Positions 1 through 8,868 of a stretch of DNA of 64,000 nt are shown one piece after another. Position numbers and translations under genes: made by a program. Numbering within the stretch: the first letter of the stretch is position 1; every line of letters starts with the position of its first letter. The stretch comes from Parabacteroides hominis (GTDB lineage Bacteria; Bacteroidota; Bacteroidia; Bacteroidales; Tannerellaceae): the NCBI RefSeq assembly GCF_014287585.1, contig NZ_JACOOJ010000001.1, positions 124,001 to 188,000 on the forward strand, in the 5' to 3' direction. Under the pieces are notes generated by a model that searched no databases, was not told the origin of the DNA, and saw nothing but the letters and a program-made list of their open reading frames with translations.

Positions 1-36
1 TATTGGATTTTTAGTTCATACGTACAAATGACATAA
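1..36 (+). CDS. 3' end of an upstream gene (partial)
   Basis: Frame 1 from base 1 is open and ends in TAA at 34-36, encoding YWIFSSYVQMT, one base before the polymerase start. Tight packing of the following genes makes an upstream co-transcribed gene likely, but frame 2 also ends within the first 31 bases, so the choice of frame is uncertain. No function can be inferred. Confidence 0.25.
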   Translation, partial: YWIFSSYVQMT

Positions 37-37
37 C

Positions 38-1258
38 ATGATACAAGAATTCGTAAACAAATACTTTTTCAACTTGCTAATATTCACACTTATCTTCGGA
101 ATCATACTATATGATCTCATAGGGTTCGATTACACAGATGAGTTATGCGCATTAGCTCTATTCATTTTATTCATTTTTTGGATGTTCCGTACTCCAGATT
201 GGAGGATAAACAAAGCTTTCTTAATAACGATATGTATATTTATATTCTACTTATGCTATTCTTTTGCCATTAATAGCAATTCGAAAACTGCTATTTTAGC
301 TGACTTTACAGTCCAGATCAAACCTTATCTGGCCTTTTTCTGTGTCTATTCAATGGCTCCAAACTTTTCTCGGATACAAAAAGATTTACTGAAAAAGATA
401 TCATTGATCTTATGGTTCTGCCTTTTACCTATAGGCTTATTAGGATTAATCAATATGCAATACTTGATAGATATCATGGGAGTCCCTGCCTATTTTGCTG
501 CAGCAGTCATAGCGGTCTCTTTGACCTATCTATTTTGTAGCGATTTTACAACAAAAGACAAATGTATTTTTTTGATTCTTCTATCATTAGGGCTCATTTC
601 AGGACGTTCCAAATTTTATGGTTTTTTTGTTTTGGCTATCGTTATCATAGTATACTTCTCTAATGTAAACCATATCAAACTGAATTTTAAAAATATCATA
701 ATTCTCTTCTTTACATTTGGAATCATGCTTTTTGTGGCACGAAATAAAATCGAACTTTATTTTATGCAAGGAATTGTAGGAGACTTAGATAAAAATGAAA
801 TAGCAAGATATGTATTATATGCAACATCTATAGATATATTCAAGGACTATGTTCCATTCGGAAGCGGATTTGCCAGCTTTGGTACATTTTATTCAGGAGA
901 ATATTATTCTAATATATATGCCAAATATGGTATCGACAATGTATGGGGAATGACAAAAAACGCTCATAGTTTTATTGCAGATACTTTCTATCCTTCACTT
1001 GCACAGTTTGGGATAGTCGGCTTATATTTCTATAGCGCATTTTGGATTCATATATTAAAAAAATCATTTAAATCACAATCGGCTAAACAGCTGATCTTAA
1101 CTTTATTGATAGTTTCTTTCATGGGAATCGAAGGAATTGCTGATTCTACATTTACTACACACCGTGGTTTTTTTATATTAATGTTTTTAGGTCTTGTTTT
1201 ATCTGAAACAAAAATATCTAACAATAAAGAGTTGAAAAATGAAAGTCTTACAAATTGA
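38..1258 (+). CDS. O-antigen/capsule polymerase-like membrane protein (Wzy-like)
   Basis: A 406-residue protein made almost entirely of hydrophobic segments (about 10-11 predicted by eye), with one larger polar stretch at roughly residues 245-315 where Wzy and O-antigen-ligase proteins carry their main periplasmic loop. Such proteins join lipid-linked repeat units at the outer face of the inner membrane. Wzy proteins share little sequence, so the call rests on topology and on the position directly before two glycosyltransferases. The last 20 bases overlap the next gene, which indicates one operon. The gene is strongly AT-rich, as is usual for exchanged polysaccharide genes. An O-antigen ligase is the main alternative. 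Confidence 0.7.
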   Translation: MIQEFVNKYFFNLLIFTLIFGIILYDLIGFDYTDELCALALFILFIFWMFRTPDWRINKAFLITICIFIFYLCYSFAINSNSKTAILADFTVQIKPYLAFFCVYSMAPNFSRIQKDLLKKISLILWFCLLPIGLLGLINMQYLIDIMGVPAYFAAAVIAVSLTYLFCSDFTTKDKCIFLILLSLGLISGRSKFYGFFVLAIVIIVYFSNVNHIKLNFKNIIILFFTFGIMLFVARNKIELYFMQGIVGDLDKNEIARYVLYATSIDIFKDYVPFGSGFASFGTFYSGEYYSNIYAKYGIDNVWGMTKNAHSFIADTFYPSLAQFGIVGLYFYSAFWIHILKKSFKSQSAKQLILTLLIVSFMGIEGIADSTFTTHRGFFILMFLGLVLSETKISNNKELKNESLTN

Positions 1259-2447
1259 TAAATATTTTTATTTTAAAGGCGGCGCAGAGACTGTCTTTTT
1301 TAACACTATTGACCTTTTAGAAAGAAAAGGGCATAAGGTTATCCCGTTTAGTTTAAAAAGCGATAAGAATTTATTTTCGGAATATGAAAAATATTTTGTT
1401 GATTATCCCGAATTGTCTGAATCTAATTTTTTTACCAAAATCAAAAATATTCCGAATTTCATTTATAATAAACAAGCGGCATCCCAATTAGAGGAACTAC
1501 TATCCAAAGAGAGGCCGGATATAGCACACATACATTTAATGTTTAATAGTATGTCTGTTTCAATTCTTCCAGTTCTTAAACGCTACAATATTCCTATTGT
1601 GATGACAGTACATGACTATAGATTAGTCTGCCCTGCATATACTTTTAAAGATGGAAAAGGTAACTTTTGTGAGAAATGCCGTACAGGTTCATATTATAAT
1701 TGCATAATACATAAATGTTCCAACAACAATATTGCAAATAGTATTTTACTAAGTATGGATAGTTATTTCAGATCAATGTTTTATCAGCCAATAAAACTCG
1801 TTGACAAATTTATTTTTGTCAGCAAATTTTCACAAAACAAACACATAGACATTGATCCTTTATATAAGCAAAAATCAACATATATATACAACTTCACTCC
1901 CATGAAACGCGAGAGCAAGAAAGAAAGAGGAAATTATTTCATCTATTTTGGCCGACTTTCACAAGAAAAAGGAATTGAAACGTTAGTCAAAGCTGTGAAA
2001 AAATCACCTTTTATTAGATTAAAAGTATTAGGAACAGGACCTCTATTAGAATCGTTAAAGAGAGAAGCAACAGATAATATCGAATTTTTGGGTTTTAAAC
2101 AAGGAGAAGAATTAAGAGACTATATCAAAAATGCAATGTATGTTGTGGTTCCATCCGAGTGCTATGAGAACAATCCCATGGCTATTGTCGAATCTACAAC
2201 TATAGGAACACCTATAATAGGAAGTAATATCGGTGGTATCCCTGAATTAATAGATAACACACGAAGCGGATTTCTATTCAATACTGGTTCTGTAGATAGT
2301 CTGCAAAAAGTATTATACGATGCACAATCTGTTTCAGATGAAAAATATAAGGAAATAGTAGAGTCAGCTTTTAATTTTGCCTCTAATAACTTTTCAGAAG
2401 ATGCACATTATGAAAAACTAATGTCTGTATATAATTCTATCATCTAA
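1239..2447 (+). CDS. Glycosyltransferase family 4
   Basis: A 402-residue GT-B glycosyltransferase of the retaining GT4 class. The N-terminal half opens with MKVLQIDKYFYFKGGAE, the usual acceptor-side start. The donor-binding half shows YFGRLSQEKGIETLVKA near residue 230 and the E-x7-E region SECYENNPMAIVE near residue 305. A cysteine cluster at about residues 128-160 (CPAY, CEKC, C-x3-C) is typical of a subset of GT4 enzymes and may bind a metal. The gene overlaps the polymerase by 20 bases and lies 7 bases before the next GT4. It should add one sugar to the lipid-linked repeat unit in the cytoplasm; the donor cannot be read from sequence. Confidence 0.88.
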   Translation: MKVLQIDKYFYFKGGAETVFFNTIDLLERKGHKVIPFSLKSDKNLFSEYEKYFVDYPELSESNFFTKIKNIPNFIYNKQAASQLEELLSKERPDIAHIHLMFNSMSVSILPVLKRYNIPIVMTVHDYRLVCPAYTFKDGKGNFCEKCRTGSYYNCIIHKCSNNNIANSILLSMDSYFRSMFYQPIKLVDKFIFVSKFSQNKHIDIDPLYKQKSTYIYNFTPMKRESKKERGNYFIYFGRLSQEKGIETLVKAVKKSPFIRLKVLGTGPLLESLKREATDNIEFLGFKQGEELRDYIKNAMYVVVPSECYENNPMAIVESTTIGTPIIGSNIGGIPELIDNTRSGFLFNTGSVDSLQKVLYDAQSVSDEKYKEIVESAFNFASNNFSEDAHYEKLMSVYNSII

Positions 2448-2454
2448 ATTTTCT

Positions 2455-3534
2455 ATGAAAATATATGTATTCGGAACAAGAGGATTCCCCGGCATCCAAG
2501 GAGGTGTTGAAAAACATTGTGAATATTTATACACAGAATTATCCGATCAATATAATATAACGGTCTTCAGAAGAAAATCATATCTTCCAGATACCTGCTT
2601 GGATAATTTTGACAAGATTCATTTTATTGATTTACCTTCCACTAAGGTAAAAGGGGTTGAAACTTTTATTCATTCTTTATTGTGTGCACTATATTGCCTC
2701 ATTAAAAGGCCGGATATTGTACATATACATAACATCGGACCTGGTATGTTCACCCCCCTATTGAGACTATTTGGCCTAAAAGTAGTTCTCACATATCACA
2801 GCCCAAATTACGAACACAAAAAGTGGAACTACATGGCAAAACAAATATTAAAACTCAGCGAATGGCTGGCTACCCACTTTGCTTCTGCCATCATATTTGT
2901 CAATAAAAAACAAATGATGCGCTTCAATCACACAATACAACAAAAATCATCCTACATCCCGAATGGAGTACACATAAAGCCTATTTTGTCTGATTCAGAA
3001 TATATAGAACAACTGGGACTCATCCCCCAAGAATATATTCTTTGCGTTGGCAGGATCACTCAAGAAAAGGGGTTTGATTATCTGATCGATGCTTTCATAG
3101 AAGCACAAATACCCAACCTTAAACTTGTCATTGCCGGAGGAATCGATCATAAATCAGATTATGCAGAACGATTACTACAAAAAGCAAGGCAATACCAAAT
3201 CATCATGCCCGGATATACCGACGGTAAGAATTTACAGCAATTATATTCACACGCCCGATTATTTGTATTGCCATCCTATAACGAAGGTTTTCCATTAGTC
3301 CTTCTTGAAGCAATGAGTTATAGGTTGCCATTGTTAGCCAGCAATATAGAAGCAAATCTTTTGCTAAAACTAAATGAAAATGATTATTTCAAAGTTGGTA
3401 ATGTTTTAGATTTAGCCCAATGTATTCAAGAAAAAACATGCTGTAGCTTCAAACAGGAACAATATCAATTAAAGGAATATACATGGAAAAATATTGGTCT
3501 GCAAGTTAAACAGATATATCGCTCACTTAAATGA
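2455..3534 (+). CDS. Glycosyltransferase family 4 with DUF1972-type N-terminus
   Basis: A 359-residue GT4 enzyme. The start VFGTRGFPGIQGGVEKHCEY is the signature of the DUF1972/rhamnosyltransferase-like subgroup. The donor domain has LCVGRITQEKGFDYLIDAF near residue 198 and an E-x7-E motif in YNEGFPLVLLEAMSY near residue 276. It is the last gene of the plus-strand arm and meets the minus-strand operon tail to tail. Homologues often act as rhamnosyl- or N-acetylgalactosaminyltransferases, but the sugar is not determined here. Confidence 0.88.
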   Translation: MKIYVFGTRGFPGIQGGVEKHCEYLYTELSDQYNITVFRRKSYLPDTCLDNFDKIHFIDLPSTKVKGVETFIHSLLCALYCLIKRPDIVHIHNIGPGMFTPLLRLFGLKVVLTYHSPNYEHKKWNYMAKQILKLSEWLATHFASAIIFVNKKQMMRFNHTIQQKSSYIPNGVHIKPILSDSEYIEQLGLIPQEYILCVGRITQEKGFDYLIDAFIEAQIPNLKLVIAGGIDHKSDYAERLLQKARQYQIIMPGYTDGKNLQQLYSHARLFVLPSYNEGFPLVLLEAMSYRLPLLASNIEANLLLKLNENDYFKVGNVLDLAQCIQEKTCCSFKQEQYQLKEYTWKNIGLQVKQIYRSLK

Positions 3535-3624
3535 TATATTGTCTGAAACTTCTTTTTCTTGTCTTCTATTTTCATTAGGAGAGAGATTTCTAAAAAACAT
3601 GATTTAACAAAAACCCACAAATCA

Positions 3625-4728
3625 TCAATAAGACTTAACATGTACTAATTTCAAGCTACCCAATCCCCATTGCTCCTTTTCCGAGATGCTGTATAAAACA
3701 AGCGCCTCATCGGCTGATAAAAATTCTATCGCTGGATAGCAGGCAAAATAGCCATTCAGTTTTTCCAATAAAGCTTTATGGCCCCATGTCACCCCCTCAT
3801 CAGTCGACGTAGCTATGCAAAGAGGCATCCGCTCACTTTTGCTCTTATTCCATACGACAACCAAAGCTTTTGTATAAGGATTCCTTTCTATCAAAGCAGG
3901 AGCCAATGGGGATTCCAAAGAACTTTGAGAGAGTTTACCCCATGAATACCCTCTATTTTCCGAATAAGAATAATATTGATATCCACTGTTTGTCCTTATA
4001 TACATGAGGATTTTGCCATCAGACAGTTCCACTATTCCAGGTTCTTGCAATACCAAAGATCGATTCGGTGAAACGAATGATTTCCCTTTATACCATGTCT
4101 TCCCGCCATCATCCGAATAACAGCAAAAAATTATGCCGCTTTCCGAAAACGTTTCATTTTTATCAACGATATGTTGGGAAACAGGTATGACTATCCGGCC
4201 TGTAGACAACTGAATGGCACGAGAGTTATTCATGATATAATAGCCGCTTCCGGGCGAAATGCAAGCCGTAGGTTCCGACCAACTATCTCCATTATCAGCA
4301 GAAAACCGGACAACAGGGTAACAGTCTCTATTACTATTTTTGACTAAATAGAATAATGCCAAACCTCCCTCTTTCAATTGCAATAAAGAGGCAGACATCA
4401 CGTTTAACCGACCTTTTTGATCAATAAACTCCATTTCATCGGACCACGTTTGTCCCTTATCCGTTGAAATACGCTTCACTAGCACGGCATAATTATGGTC
4501 TTCATATCCTCCCACAAATTTTGTATAGACCAACAGCAGCCCTCCATCGGCCAGCAACAAAATATCCCCCTCGCTCCTTCGTGGTATATCCAAGGACGAT
4601 TCGACAAACAATGTACTCGATTTAAATGCATAAGGAAGAATCTCTTCTTCCACCACGTCAGAAGAACAGCGGGAGAACAGTAACAGCAAAAATACACCTA
4701 TTCCATAATAATAACCAACCCTTCCCAT
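3625..4728 (-). CDS. Sialidase-fold (BNR/Asp-box) lipoprotein
   Basis: A 367-residue protein with a lipoprotein signal (hydrophobic run ending LLLFSRCSS, Cys about 21), so probably exported and lipid-anchored. Five Asp-box repeats (S-x-D-x-G-x-T/S-W) are visible: STDKGQTW, SADNGDSW, YSDDGGKTW, SENRGYSW (degenerate) and STDEGVTW, the mark of a six-bladed sialidase propeller. The start of the fold, IPRRSEGDILLLADGG, matches the BNR_2 branch of exo-sialidase-like proteins (PRxSEG) rather than the classical FRIP motif. It is the last gene of the legionaminic-acid operon, 66 bases after a GT2. It could trim or recycle nonulosonate residues on the cell's own glycan. A non-catalytic binding role is the alternative. 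Confidence 0.75.
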   Translation of the reverse strand: MGRVGYYYGIGVFLLLLFSRCSSDVVEEEILPYAFKSSTLFVESSLDIPRRSEGDILLLADGGLLLVYTKFVGGYEDHNYAVLVKRISTDKGQTWSDEMEFIDQKGRLNVMSASLLQLKEGGLALFYLVKNSNRDCYPVVRFSADNGDSWSEPTACISPGSGYYIMNNSRAIQLSTGRIVIPVSQHIVDKNETFSESGIIFCCYSDDGGKTWYKGKSFVSPNRSLVLQEPGIVELSDGKILMYIRTNSGYQYYSYSENRGYSWGKLSQSSLESPLAPALIERNPYTKALVVVWNKSKSERMPLCIATSTDEGVTWGHKALLEKLNGYFACYPAIEFLSADEALVLYSISEKEQWGLGSLKLVHVKSY

Positions 4729-4794
4729 CTTTACAGAATATTTTGTCGTTATGGAATCAAATATAAAAGAACCACATCACAAAAAAAACATTTC

Positions 4795-5793
4795 TTACCC
4801 CTTTAACTTTTTTTTCAACCAAACAACCGGATACAAAATTCGCACGACATGCCATCCACCCAAGATATTAAAGCCACAGGATATGATGTATTCTTTCACT
4901 TCCCTACCAGGCTGTAAATGAGAGACACCGGATTCATGAATTAAAGCACATAAGCTTTTCTGTTCTTCTTTCTCCTTCAACTCAGCTATACGCAATAAAG
5001 CAAAAACCATCAGATTTGTCACCGTATCTTTTATCACATACTTAAAACCATTACCAAGAGAAGAATCATTTACGTATTTCAAAATAGAAGTAGAAGCTCC
5101 TATTATATCCGTTACTTTCTTTTTATCAATTGTATAAATTGTCGAAGTTACTCTTTGGCGATAGGCATAAATACAAGAATCTATATATATAACCTTATTA
5201 GCATGATAAGCAACCTTTAGGGCATATTCCACATCTTCAAAAAAGACTCCTTCTTTATATAGGATAGAATACTTTAGCAAAAAAATTCTCTTTAATAAAG
5301 ACAAGCAGAAAAATTCGCCTTGATAAAGATGTTCATATAAAAATTTTCCGTCTACCAACCAATCACTATATCGTTTTCTCTTATCCCGATTCGTTTTTTT
5401 ATCCAATTCATTTCCTTTTTCGTCAACAAACTTATAGTCGAACCTCAAAACATCCAGATCATGTTCCACAGCCTTTGACAAAAGAGAAGCCAATGAATCC
5501 AGGCAAAGAAAATCATCGGAATCCATAAAAAAGACATATTTGCCACTTGCCACAGCCAAACCGTTATTTCTGGCCGCCGATTGCCCTTTATTTTCCTGGG
5601 ATATTATAGTCAAATTCGGATATATCTCCCCATATTCCCTAAGAATATCGATACTGCTATCCGTTGAACCGTCATTCACGGCAATGACTTCAAATGTTTC
5701 CAAAGACAATGATTGCTTGTATATGCTAAGCAAGCAATCTTCTAAATATTTTTGGACATTATAGACAGGTATTATTATCGATAGTTCCTTCAT
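4795..5793 (-). CDS. Glycosyltransferase family 2
   Basis: A 332-residue inverting GT-A enzyme. The N-terminus SIIIPVYNVQKYLEDCLLSI, the NDGSTDSS nucleotide-binding segment and the DxD-like MDSDDFL (about residue 92) are standard GT2 elements. The C-terminal third is variable and probably binds the acceptor. Its start lies 4 bases after the preceding gene in the operon, so it is co-transcribed with the flippase and the legionaminate genes. Donor and acceptor are unknown. Confidence 0.88.
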   Translation of the reverse strand: MKELSIIIPVYNVQKYLEDCLLSIYKQSLSLETFEVIAVNDGSTDSSIDILREYGEIYPNLTIISQENKGQSAARNNGLAVASGKYVFFMDSDDFLCLDSLASLLSKAVEHDLDVLRFDYKFVDEKGNELDKKTNRDKRKRYSDWLVDGKFLYEHLYQGEFFCLSLLKRIFLLKYSILYKEGVFFEDVEYALKVAYHANKVIYIDSCIYAYRQRVTSTIYTIDKKKVTDIIGASTSILKYVNDSSLGNGFKYVIKDTVTNLMVFALLRIAELKEKEEQKSLCALIHESGVSHLQPGREVKEYIISCGFNILGGWHVVRILYPVVWLKKKLKG

Positions 5794-5797
5794 AGCA

Positions 5798-6907
5798 TTA
5801 CTTCTTTAACAACTCATCCAACAAGATATCCTTATTCCTTTTCATCTCCGTATTCTTGGATGTCAAATAAGAATATATATACTCATTCCGTTCTTCATGA
5901 CTCAATTTTCGAGGATTAAAATCAGTCATATCAATATGATCAATATCAAATATCGGTATTTTTAATGATATGGACAACTTCTTTTGAGTTGATGACAAAT
6001 CACGATTTTTACAATATTCCTTATTCGCGATCAAAGCCATTGGTTTGTCATATAAAATGCAATAAGAAACAGAGTTACTTGTATGCAACAATACCATATT
6101 GGCATCCTTTACTAAAGAATCCGTTTCACCTTGAACAATCTTCCTATCTCCAAACTCTGATCCTACATATTTAGCCTTAGGATGAGCAGCAATTACCACC
6201 GGTATACCATATTTATCCTCAACCTTGTCAAAAAAAGTCCTTAAACTTTCCTGATAAGATAAAGGAGAAACTGCTTTCATCCCCATCATATAAAGCAAAT
6301 CAGGATGCAAAGGATAATAGATATCCAAAAAAACCGCATATCCCCCCTTTATGGACAATTGATTTTCAAAATATTTTTCATAATCAGGATGATTGATAGG
6401 AATCCTACCCGGAAATAAAATTGATGAAGAGAAAACGATATCAAAGTCCTTCACCTTATTTATTGTTTTATAGATGTTCAAGGCATATTCCTCTAATCTA
6501 TTTGATAGCATCTTTACAATCCTCTCCAACTGTACATTCTTCAACTTCTGCCATAAAGAAATGTTCAATACCGTATTCCCATACATATCAATTCTCACCG
6601 TGAAACAATGATGATCCGACAACAATTTATAAAACCTCCTCGACTGCCAATTTTTACGAACCTCTATTATAAACACTATATTGCCAATATCGGCAGACAC
6701 TAATTGCTGTCGGACCTGCCACAATTGAGAAAATTTTCTTATATAAGGGGCTTCTACTTCTTTGATCAACCGCATACCAGGAAATATGTACTGAGAAATA
6801 TCCCAATATTCAAACTCAACGCCGGCTTGAATAAAATCTTCTATATAGAATATAGATTTAGTCCTTTTAGTTAATGGCTCATGGCCAATCATCACTATTT
6901 TTTTCAT
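5798..6907 (-). CDS. Unrecognised GT-B-like protein, candidate nonulosonate transferase
   Basis: A 369-residue soluble protein that I do not recognise as a named family. There is no signal peptide or membrane segment. The C-terminal half shows an HP dipeptide after a strand (VVIAAHPKAK, His242-Pro243) and a Ser/Thr cluster about 33 residues later (LLHTSNSVSY, 273-282) followed by LYDKPMALI. An HP motif followed by a downstream Ser pair resembles the layout of bacterial sialyltransferase families such as GT52 and GT80. It sits between the flippase and a GT2 in an operon that makes CMP-legionaminic acid, and every such operon needs a transferase for that donor. The assignment is inference; a pyruvyl- or glycerophosphotransferase-like role is also possible. 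Confidence 0.45.
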   Translation of the reverse strand: MKKIVMIGHEPLTKRTKSIFYIEDFIQAGVEFEYWDISQYIFPGMRLIKEVEAPYIRKFSQLWQVRQQLVSADIGNIVFIIEVRKNWQSRRFYKLLSDHHCFTVRIDMYGNTVLNISLWQKLKNVQLERIVKMLSNRLEEYALNIYKTINKVKDFDIVFSSSILFPGRIPINHPDYEKYFENQLSIKGGYAVFLDIYYPLHPDLLYMMGMKAVSPLSYQESLRTFFDKVEDKYGIPVVIAAHPKAKYVGSEFGDRKIVQGETDSLVKDANMVLLHTSNSVSYCILYDKPMALIANKEYCKNRDLSSTQKKLSISLKIPIFDIDHIDMTDFNPRKLSHEERNEYIYSYLTSKNTEMKRNKDILLDELLKK

Positions 6908-6913
6908 GCCAAC

Positions 6914-8173
6914 CTATATTAATTTATAAACCCGACGACTATACAAAAAAACTCCCAATACAATCATCATGTTTATAATCATCGTTACATAAGCCGTGTA
7001 CATCACCGAATACCGTGTTAACAACACGGATAGCAACACATGAAAAAGAGACATTGAAAATGTTATATACATTAGTTTTTTTGTTCTCTTATAATAAAAC
7101 AGATAATTCACAAACAAATAATATACACATTGGAAAAAAGCACCCATGCACAACGGGAACAAATAGGGTACTGCATCTGCATATTTAGGGACAAATATCG
7201 GTATAAAGATAGAAGTTCCGACATAAACACATAATGTAATGATTGCAAAAAACAAAGTCATGACTTTAGTTTGCTTCAATAAGCGGCTGGATGTATCTGC
7301 CTCTATATTTGCAAGGTTCTTATATATATACACCGAATTTGTTGCATTAAAAGCCAAGCCTATAATCTGAATAATATTAGCAAAATTGTAGGCAAAGCTA
7401 TATATTCCGACTTGGGTTGCCATATAAAAGTAATTAATCACATACCGATCCAAGCCTTGACGAATCCAGGCAGAAGCGCTATGAGGAATCAAGGGGATAC
7501 CAAAAGCCAAAGCAGACTTTACGGTTTCTTTATTTGGTATCAGTCTTTGGAGATAGCCTCTTCTTATCAGAAAGTAGATACTGACAAAAAAGAACAGCAT
7601 ACTAACGGCAACCTGTGCATACACTCGTCCCAACCACCCCCAATGGAAACCAATAACCAGAATTAAAGTCAAGATAAAGTTTGCAAGAACCGTTGCGACA
7701 CTATATATTCCATAGGAAAGAGGGTTTTCTTCCAAACGCCAAATATCCAGATTAACAGTGGAAAAGACTTGCATATAGCAAACCAACAGCCCCAACCATT
7801 GATACTCAGCAGACAATCCGATTATTCGTTCAAAAAAAGCGGAAAAGAACAAGAGCAGTAATGAAAAAATAAGAAATGAAGCGGAAGACAAGCATAAAAC
7901 CGTACTTAACATCCGCCGAAGTTGCGTTTTCTCCGCAGAAAAAAAATCGACAGCAATAATACCTGTTGCATTCAGTGAAATAAAAATAGACAGCAATGTC
8001 ACAAACGTATTAAACAAATTCAGCTCACCATATTCAGAAGGAGGGATAAAACTGGCTAATACCAATAACAGCAAGAAGCCAATACCGCTATTCAGAAAAG
8101 AGAAGAAAGCAAATAGCGTTCCATTCCTGAACAACGTATTAGTACGTATCTTATTTATCAAAGCAAAAGACAT
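6914..8173 (-). CDS. Wzx-type polysaccharide flippase
   Basis: A 419-residue polytopic membrane protein with about 12 hydrophobic helices, an early motif GFLLLLVLASFIPPSEYGEL and a mid-protein segment FGIPLIPHSASAWIRQGLDR typical of the polysaccharide transport (PST/MOP) superfamily. It should translocate undecaprenyl-linked repeat units across the inner membrane for Wzy-dependent polymerisation. It begins one base after the CMP-sugar synthetase gene stops and is followed by the candidate transferase after 6 bases. Confidence 0.88.
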   Translation of the reverse strand: MSFALINKIRTNTLFRNGTLFAFFSFLNSGIGFLLLLVLASFIPPSEYGELNLFNTFVTLLSIFISLNATGIIAVDFFSAEKTQLRRMLSTVLCLSSASFLIFSLLLLFFSAFFERIIGLSAEYQWLGLLVCYMQVFSTVNLDIWRLEENPLSYGIYSVATVLANFILTLILVIGFHWGWLGRVYAQVAVSMLFFFVSIYFLIRRGYLQRLIPNKETVKSALAFGIPLIPHSASAWIRQGLDRYVINYFYMATQVGIYSFAYNFANIIQIIGLAFNATNSVYIYKNLANIEADTSSRLLKQTKVMTLFFAIITLCVYVGTSIFIPIFVPKYADAVPYLFPLCMGAFFQCVYYLFVNYLFYYKRTKKLMYITFSMSLFHVLLSVLLTRYSVMYTAYVTMIINMMIVLGVFLYSRRVYKLI

Positions 8174-8174
8174 G

Positions 8175-8861
8175 CTACTTTCTTTTATTCATTACAGCTT
8201 CCAAATACATCCAATCAGTAAGGGTATCTAAATCGACTGACATATCCAGCGGCATAACATACTTGCGTATTTTCTTAAAACTATCAAAATACCCCTTACG
8301 CAATGATTCTACGTTAAATACATAAATAGCCCCGTTAAACATCCAGACAGGAGGAGTATCCTGGCGTCTCCTAAAAGCGCCATCGCCCTTTGAGATACGA
8401 AGATATCCATCCCTGTTTTCCTCGAATAAATTATAATATGGATTCTGAGGAGATTCGCATACGGAAACAACTGCATCAACAGATTTATCGTATAATCCGA
8501 TCGCTTCCGTTACCTGCCGAGCTGTCCGCAACGGAGAAGTCGGTTGCAAAAGGACTACCGCATCATAGCTAACCCCTAAGTTCTCGTAAAAATCGATTGC
8601 ATGCAAAATAACCTCGTATGTACCGGCTGAATCTGTCGCAAGAAAATCAGGCCTTTTAAACGGTACTGTCAGACCATAAGATGTAACAACCTGCATAATT
8701 TCATCATCATCGGTCGATACACAAATATTACTGTCGTCCGTCAATTGACGAGCCACATCAATCGAATAGGCAATTAAAGGCTTCCCTGATAACTGCTTTA
8801 TGTTCTTATGAGGAATACCTTTACTTCCCCCTCTCGCCGGTATCAAATATAACAATCTCAT
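8175..8861 (-). CDS. legF: CMP-legionaminate/CMP-sialate synthetase
   Basis: A 228-residue cytidylyltransferase of the NeuA family. The N-terminal LIPARGGSKGIPHKNI binds CTP and is diagnostic. LLQPTSPLRTARQVTEAI near residue 104 and the DLDTLTDW metal-site region near the C-terminus also fit. It activates the nonulosonic acid as the CMP-sugar. Because the operon also encodes LegB, LegC, LegH and PtmE homologues, the expected substrate is di-N-acetyl-legionaminate rather than Neu5Ac. The family cannot be separated by eye, so neuA is an equally valid name. Length is normal. Confidence 0.88.
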   Translation of the reverse strand: MRLLYLIPARGGSKGIPHKNIKQLSGKPLIAYSIDVARQLTDDSNICVSTDDDEIMQVVTSYGLTVPFKRPDFLATDSAGTYEVILHAIDFYENLGVSYDAVVLLQPTSPLRTARQVTEAIGLYDKSVDAVVSVCESPQNPYYNLFEENRDGYLRISKGDGAFRRRQDTPPVWMFNGAIYVFNVESLRKGYFDSFKKIRKYVMPLDMSVDLDTLTDWMYLEAVMNKRK

Positions 8862-8868
8862 TATTCAA

